From Monosporascus cannonballus (Eukaryota > Ascomycota > Sordariomycetes > Xylariales), in the NCBI GenBank assembly GCA_004154925.1, contig QJNS01000135.1, forward strand, positions 124,001 to 188,000: a DNA stretch of 64,000 nucleotides, written 5' to 3'. The position numbers and the translations under genes were made by a program. Of the stretch, positions 60,541 to 64,000 are shown piece by piece (position 1 is the first letter of the stretch; each line of letters opens with the position of its first letter). The notes under the pieces were generated by a model. That model worked only from the letters and a program-made list of their open reading frames with translations, was not told where the DNA came from and made no database searches.

Positions 60541-61772
60541 ATGCAGGATACCGTTGCCGGGACTTACAAGCAGAACACAGACGTCCTGGTGTCATGGCTT
60601 GTCGACAATGCTAAGATGTGCGGCTATACCGGGCCCCAGGGTCAAGGTCTCCCGATCCCTAGCTTCGACCATTGACCGCGTGATCCAAGTCCGGAGTGGT
60701 TGCCACGGACTCTTGGTGAGGAAGGGTTACGAGCTGGATGGGGATTCCGTAGTCCGACACGGGCACTTCGTCAAGATCTTGGAAAAGGCGAGGGCCATCC
60801 TCCCGCCGCGTATGCCTTCCGGGCCAAAAGCTTCCAGCGCCCAAGGGAGCTAGATGCCGCCCCGAACTTTAGCGAGAAGGTGAACCGCTTCGAATTCTTG
60901 AAGACCTACCAGACCTCGTCAGAACTTGGCCAAGACACTCCCGACGACGACTGTCGTTCACCATCAACCGAATCGACCAGCAGGCAGGTCCCGACAAAGC
61001 CCCGAGGCCGAGGTAGAAAGCGAGAGCGACCCGGAGTGGGCGTTTTCATCATCTGCTTCCTGCATTGCGACACATAAAGCTCCTCCGGAAATTCAACGAG
61101 GCCTGGGCCGGGTACTGCGACGGCATGTACGACCCCGTCGCCGTCGATCTCCTCGGGGATGTGGGGGCCGAGGTCGGGGCCGTGTACAGCGAGCACGGCG
61201 GGGCGGACGACATGATCCGGCAGGTGGTGCGAGAATTCACGAGGACCCTCTCGAGGAAACTCGGCCAAGATCGGGACGAAGACAGCAACCCAGTGGAAGT
61301 CGACGAGGACACCGCCTGAACATGAGCGACTTAGGCGACCGGATGTTCGGGCACGCGGCCATCTTCCTCTGGAGCCACCACGCATGGTTCACGATGGCCC
61401 CGTTCTTCTTCCGGGGCGACTACATCGAGTCGAGGTACGACCACCGCAGCGGTAGGCCGCGGTCCGAGAAGAACGACTACGAGCACACCGAGGAGGGCGA
61501 GGTGATTCTGCAGGGCGTGTACCAGGAGCTGCACGACGGGCGCGGCCCCCTTCCCCGTCGAGGACCCCCGCGGCACGCGCATCGTCGAGCCTGTCGACAC
61601 CGACAGCCCCGAGCACGCGTAACTGTCGGCGGGCATCTTCCTGCTCGATGTCGCCTTCGACAACGCGGCGTTCCGCCTCGACGATCACGACCAGGTGACG
61701 CGGGCGGAGCGGAAGAGGGCCACGGTCGCCGACGTCGAGGGCCTGCTCGGCCGTGGCGCGCTGAGTGCGTAG
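60541..61772 (+). pseudogene. DUF6604-family protein, frameshifted pseudogene
   Basis: ATG at 60541 gives MQDTVAGTYKQNTDVLVSWL, VDNAKMCGY, the start pattern of fungal DUF6604 proteins (YK..T......WL...A..CGY), but a stop follows FDH near 60672. The sense continues in another frame (ASTIDRVIQVRSGCH, then HGHFVKILEKARAILPPRMP). It continues in a third (NFSEKVNRFEFLKTYQTSSE and FIICFLHCDT), in a fourth (KLLRKFNEAWAGYCDGMYDP to 61319), then GDRMFGHAAIFLWSHHAWFT from 61322. The end runs through a further frame change near 61550 and a TAA near 61619 to LLGRGALSA-stop at 61770. At least five disruptions, several in GC-rich runs, make it inactive. Coding GC at third positions is still high, so decay may be recent. 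Function of the family is unknown. Confidence 0.7.
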
Positions 61773-62392
61773 CTGTAGATGACAATAAGTAGAGAGGTAA
61801 GTGAAAGTTATTGGGGTTTGGACTCGAATTTAGATACCAAACAGCAATTTAATCCGGCGAATGAGGTGGCATTGGGAAACTGGGAAACGACGGAAGCAAA
61901 AGTAACTACAGTACAAAGTGGCCCGAGTCAAAACGCTGTATATCCACGACCATAACAGCCGGAATGTCCAGGTGATTCTGAAACAACTGGTCAATAGGGT
62001 TATTGATTTCCCGCTCATAATCGTAGACTAAGGGTATATTCAGAAATGCCTCCTCATGTATTAACAAATTCTCCGAGGTTTAGGCCTGCGTAGGGCTGTT
62101 CAACAAGCCTTGACGACGATTCGGCTCCCAAGGACTGTGGGCTCAACCAGGCCCATTGGCAGGAGCTGGTCATGATATCTTCAATCTGTAGCGATTTGTT
62201 AGAAGACCCATGCCTGATACATTGCGTATGCGGTATCTTACAACTTCCCTCAGCCGTTGACGCCTTCGAGGCCATCAGGGTACATTCCTCCTATCACGCG
62301 TTGTGAGGGGTCCATGTGGCCCAATCATCCTGCCGATAACCGATTACCATGACCCGCCTTCTATTCGCGCTTATAAAGTCACACCATCCCCA
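61773..62392. other. Intergenic, no gene seen
   Basis: No protein-like frame. The right part is the 3' flank of the SF3A2 gene. Confidence 0.5.
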
Positions 62393-63127
62393 TCACCGCC
62401 GTCCCGGCAAACCGGGCACGCCCACGTACCGCTCCTCGCGCTCCGTGAGGAACATGACCTGGACCCAGAACTCCTTGAGGTCGGCGTCCCACCAGGTCCA
62501 GTAGCGGTCCTCGCTGCGGTCGATCTCGCGGGCCTGGAGCTTGAAGCCGCAGGTCTCGTAGGGCTCGGCGGCGACGAGCATGTACTGGAAGTTCTTGTCG
62601 GGCGGGTCGTCGACGCGCTGCTCGAAGGCGCTCATGAAGCGCACCTTGGGCACGACGCCCTGCGCGATCTCCGGATACTGCAGCTGGAACAAGAGCCCTT
62701 GCTGCCGCGTCACGCCATCGCGCACCTTGGTGATCTTGTACCCCGGCCGCCCGATCTTGACCACGTTCTTCTTGACGCCCACGGCCCCGAACCCGGCGCC
62801 CACGACGCCCACCGGCAGCCCCGTGTTCGGATCGATCTGCTGGCCCTTGCCCTCCTTCTGCTCGCGCGCCGCCCGCCTCGCCAGGTTCGTCTGGTGCTTC
62901 TTGCCCTGCGTGTGCGCCAGGTACGAGCCGTCGTTCTGGTGCACAGTCAGGCACAGCCGGCACTCGAATGAGCCGACGTGGTTCTTGAAGAAGTAGGGGT
63001 CCTTGTCGAGGTCGATGGTCTCGAGGGCGAGCTTGCGCAGGCGTTCGCGTCGGTCGGCGTTGGTGGCGCTGTGCGAGGCCACTCCACCGCCGCCGAACTT
63101 GGAACCTGCGCGATTCTGGTAGTCCAT
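62393..63127 (-). CDS. PRP11: Splicing factor 3a subunit 2 (SF3A2/Prp11 homologue), 244 aa
   Basis: Subunit of the SF3a complex of the U2 snRNP, needed for prespliceosome assembly in the nucleus. The intact single-exon frame starts MDYQNRAGSKFGGGGVASHS, the conserved N terminus of the family. A matrin-type C2H2 zinc finger follows (about 54-79): FECRLCLTVHQNDGSYLAHT followed by QGKKHQTNL. The C-terminal domain carries IGRPGYKITKVRD, GLLFQLQYPEIAQG and PRFMSAFEQRV-like, then DKNFQYMLVAAEPYETCGFK and RYWTWWD, all typical of the SF3a66 core. The protein ends soon after, lacking the Pro-rich tail of animal SF3A2, as is usual in fungi. Upstream 63128 onward is promoter. Confidence 0.95.
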   Translation of the reverse strand: MDYQNRAGSKFGGGGVASHSATNADRRERLRKLALETIDLDKDPYFFKNHVGSFECRLCLTVHQNDGSYLAHTQGKKHQTNLARRAAREQKEGKGQQIDPNTGLPVGVVGAGFGAVGVKKNVVKIGRPGYKITKVRDGVTRQQGLLFQLQYPEIAQGVVPKVRFMSAFEQRVDDPPDKNFQYMLVAAEPYETCGFKLQAREIDRSEDRYWTWWDADLKEFWVQVMFLTEREERYVGVPGLPGRR

Positions 63128-64000
63128 GTTTTCTGTATCCTCGTCTTTAGGTTGGGTTTATTATTTATGGGCCTCTCCTTGTCGGTGTAGAATTATTGTT
63201 TCGATGGAGGATATACGGAGGAAGACGCGATGGATTGTAGTTGTGAGTCTAGATGCGACAAGGCTGGGGATGGGATGGGTTGGAAAAGTATGGGAGAGGC
63301 TGAATACATACTAACCCGGTCCCAGACTAGTCTAGTAGTGAAGCTACATACAAGGTAGAATTAGGTACCTACTCGGTGTGTGCTCCAGCCCACCCTGCTA
63401 GCTCCGATAAGTGGCGCTGATAAGGTACCCGTAGCATTTAGCGCTAACTACCTAGCTGAGTTACCTGTGTACCTTCGTAGCTGTGAACCGAACGAACCAC
63501 GAAAGCCACAGAGAGAGACGCAGGAGGTAAGCTCGGTGTGTCCCATATCGATATACACCATATTCCCATATTTGGGAGGGTCATCCTCCTTTTTCTTCTT
63601 GGCGTCCGTACTTACAGGTTGCCGTAATAAGTGCGTCTGGAACTATGCAGTAAAAATTCTTGGTGCGATTTCGTCTCAACTATGATCACCGAAGCTACAG
63701 ACAAAAGTGGTCTCTCAAGTTTATACCCAGAAACCTAATAGAGCTAATGGCGGTAAAAAAAAAATGATGTTTCTTTAGGTTGCCAGGTAGGGGATATCTC
63801 GTCTACTTAGCATGATGGCTGATCAATTGTTATAAGTCGATCCTGGGGTTCCCTTCTTCCTTCTCTTTCGTGTTGGGACACCATAGTGGCTAATATCAGA
63901 CCACCATCCTCTTCTCTCAAGGCAATCGATAGATTTCGTAGCTACGTATACGTTGCATCGCGCACAACATCGACCGGTTCACACTCGGAACGGCGCCGCA
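63128..64000. other. Upstream region of the SF3A2 gene and window end, no gene seen
   Basis: Contains the promoter of the - strand SF3A2 gene. Further right, short frames only (the longest 101 codons on +, 63380-63685, not recognised). TACCTA-type motifs recur around 63360-63470. Confidence 0.45.

Noticed and set aside
62303..62971. 222-codon + strand frame opposite SF3A2
   Set aside because: Antisense shadow of a high-GC3 gene; the - strand frame is a clear SF3A2 protein.

Overview
The window reads as a filamentous ascomycete (Pezizomycotina) chromosome segment. Support: short introns of 52-58 bp with GT..AG ends, a HET-domain gene, a fungal DUF6604 gene, TIM54, a Clg1-type cyclin, and transposons decayed in the manner of repeat-induced point mutation (RIP). 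Sordariomycetes is my guess from overall gene flavour only; the species is not identifiable by eye.

Layout. (1) 1-28.87 kb is an AT-rich block made almost wholly of nested, RIP-degraded Ty3/gypsy LTR retrotransposons. I resolve five insertions. A (1-6159) is cut by the window's left edge, with pol on +. B (7051-12648) has 190-bp LTRs, target-site duplication (TSD) ATAAA and pol on -. C (13779-27939) has 187-bp LTRs, TSD TTATT and pol on -. D (17801-24671) sits inside C, with 373-bp LTRs, TSD TTTAT and pol on -. E (26367-26787) is a solo LTR inside C with TSD CTTAG and almost no RIP damage. A and D belong to one family. Both carry a decayed ORF on the strand opposite pol, between the integrase/chromodomain end and the 3' LTR. 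B, and apparently A and D, end pol with a chromodomain.

(2) 28.9-39.2 kb has normal base composition but is gene-poor and full of broken genes: a TPR-like fragment (30.9 kb) and a HET-TPR-repeat incompatibility-type pseudogene (31.56-33.63 kb). (3) 39.2-41.05 kb holds an intact Clg1-like cyclin gene with a pyrimidine-rich upstream region. (4) 41-53 kb is another gene-poor stretch with an F-box-type pseudogene (three in-frame stops), a possible GNAT remnant, an intron-containing tRNA-Pro(AGG), and a CHK/APH-kinase-like pseudogene.

(5) 53-63.2 kb is ordinary core-gene territory: a secreted GH43-like glycosidase (three exons), a FAM192A/NIP30 homologue, the mitochondrial translocase subunit TIM54 (two exons), a frameshifted DUF6604 pseudogene, and splicing factor SF3A2/Prp11. 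These genes do not form a pathway or cluster. The theme of the window is a heterochromatic retroelement graveyard next to a decaying accessory zone and then housekeeping genes.

All calls come from reading the sequence and supplied translations by eye. Domain names are from recognition, not database searches.
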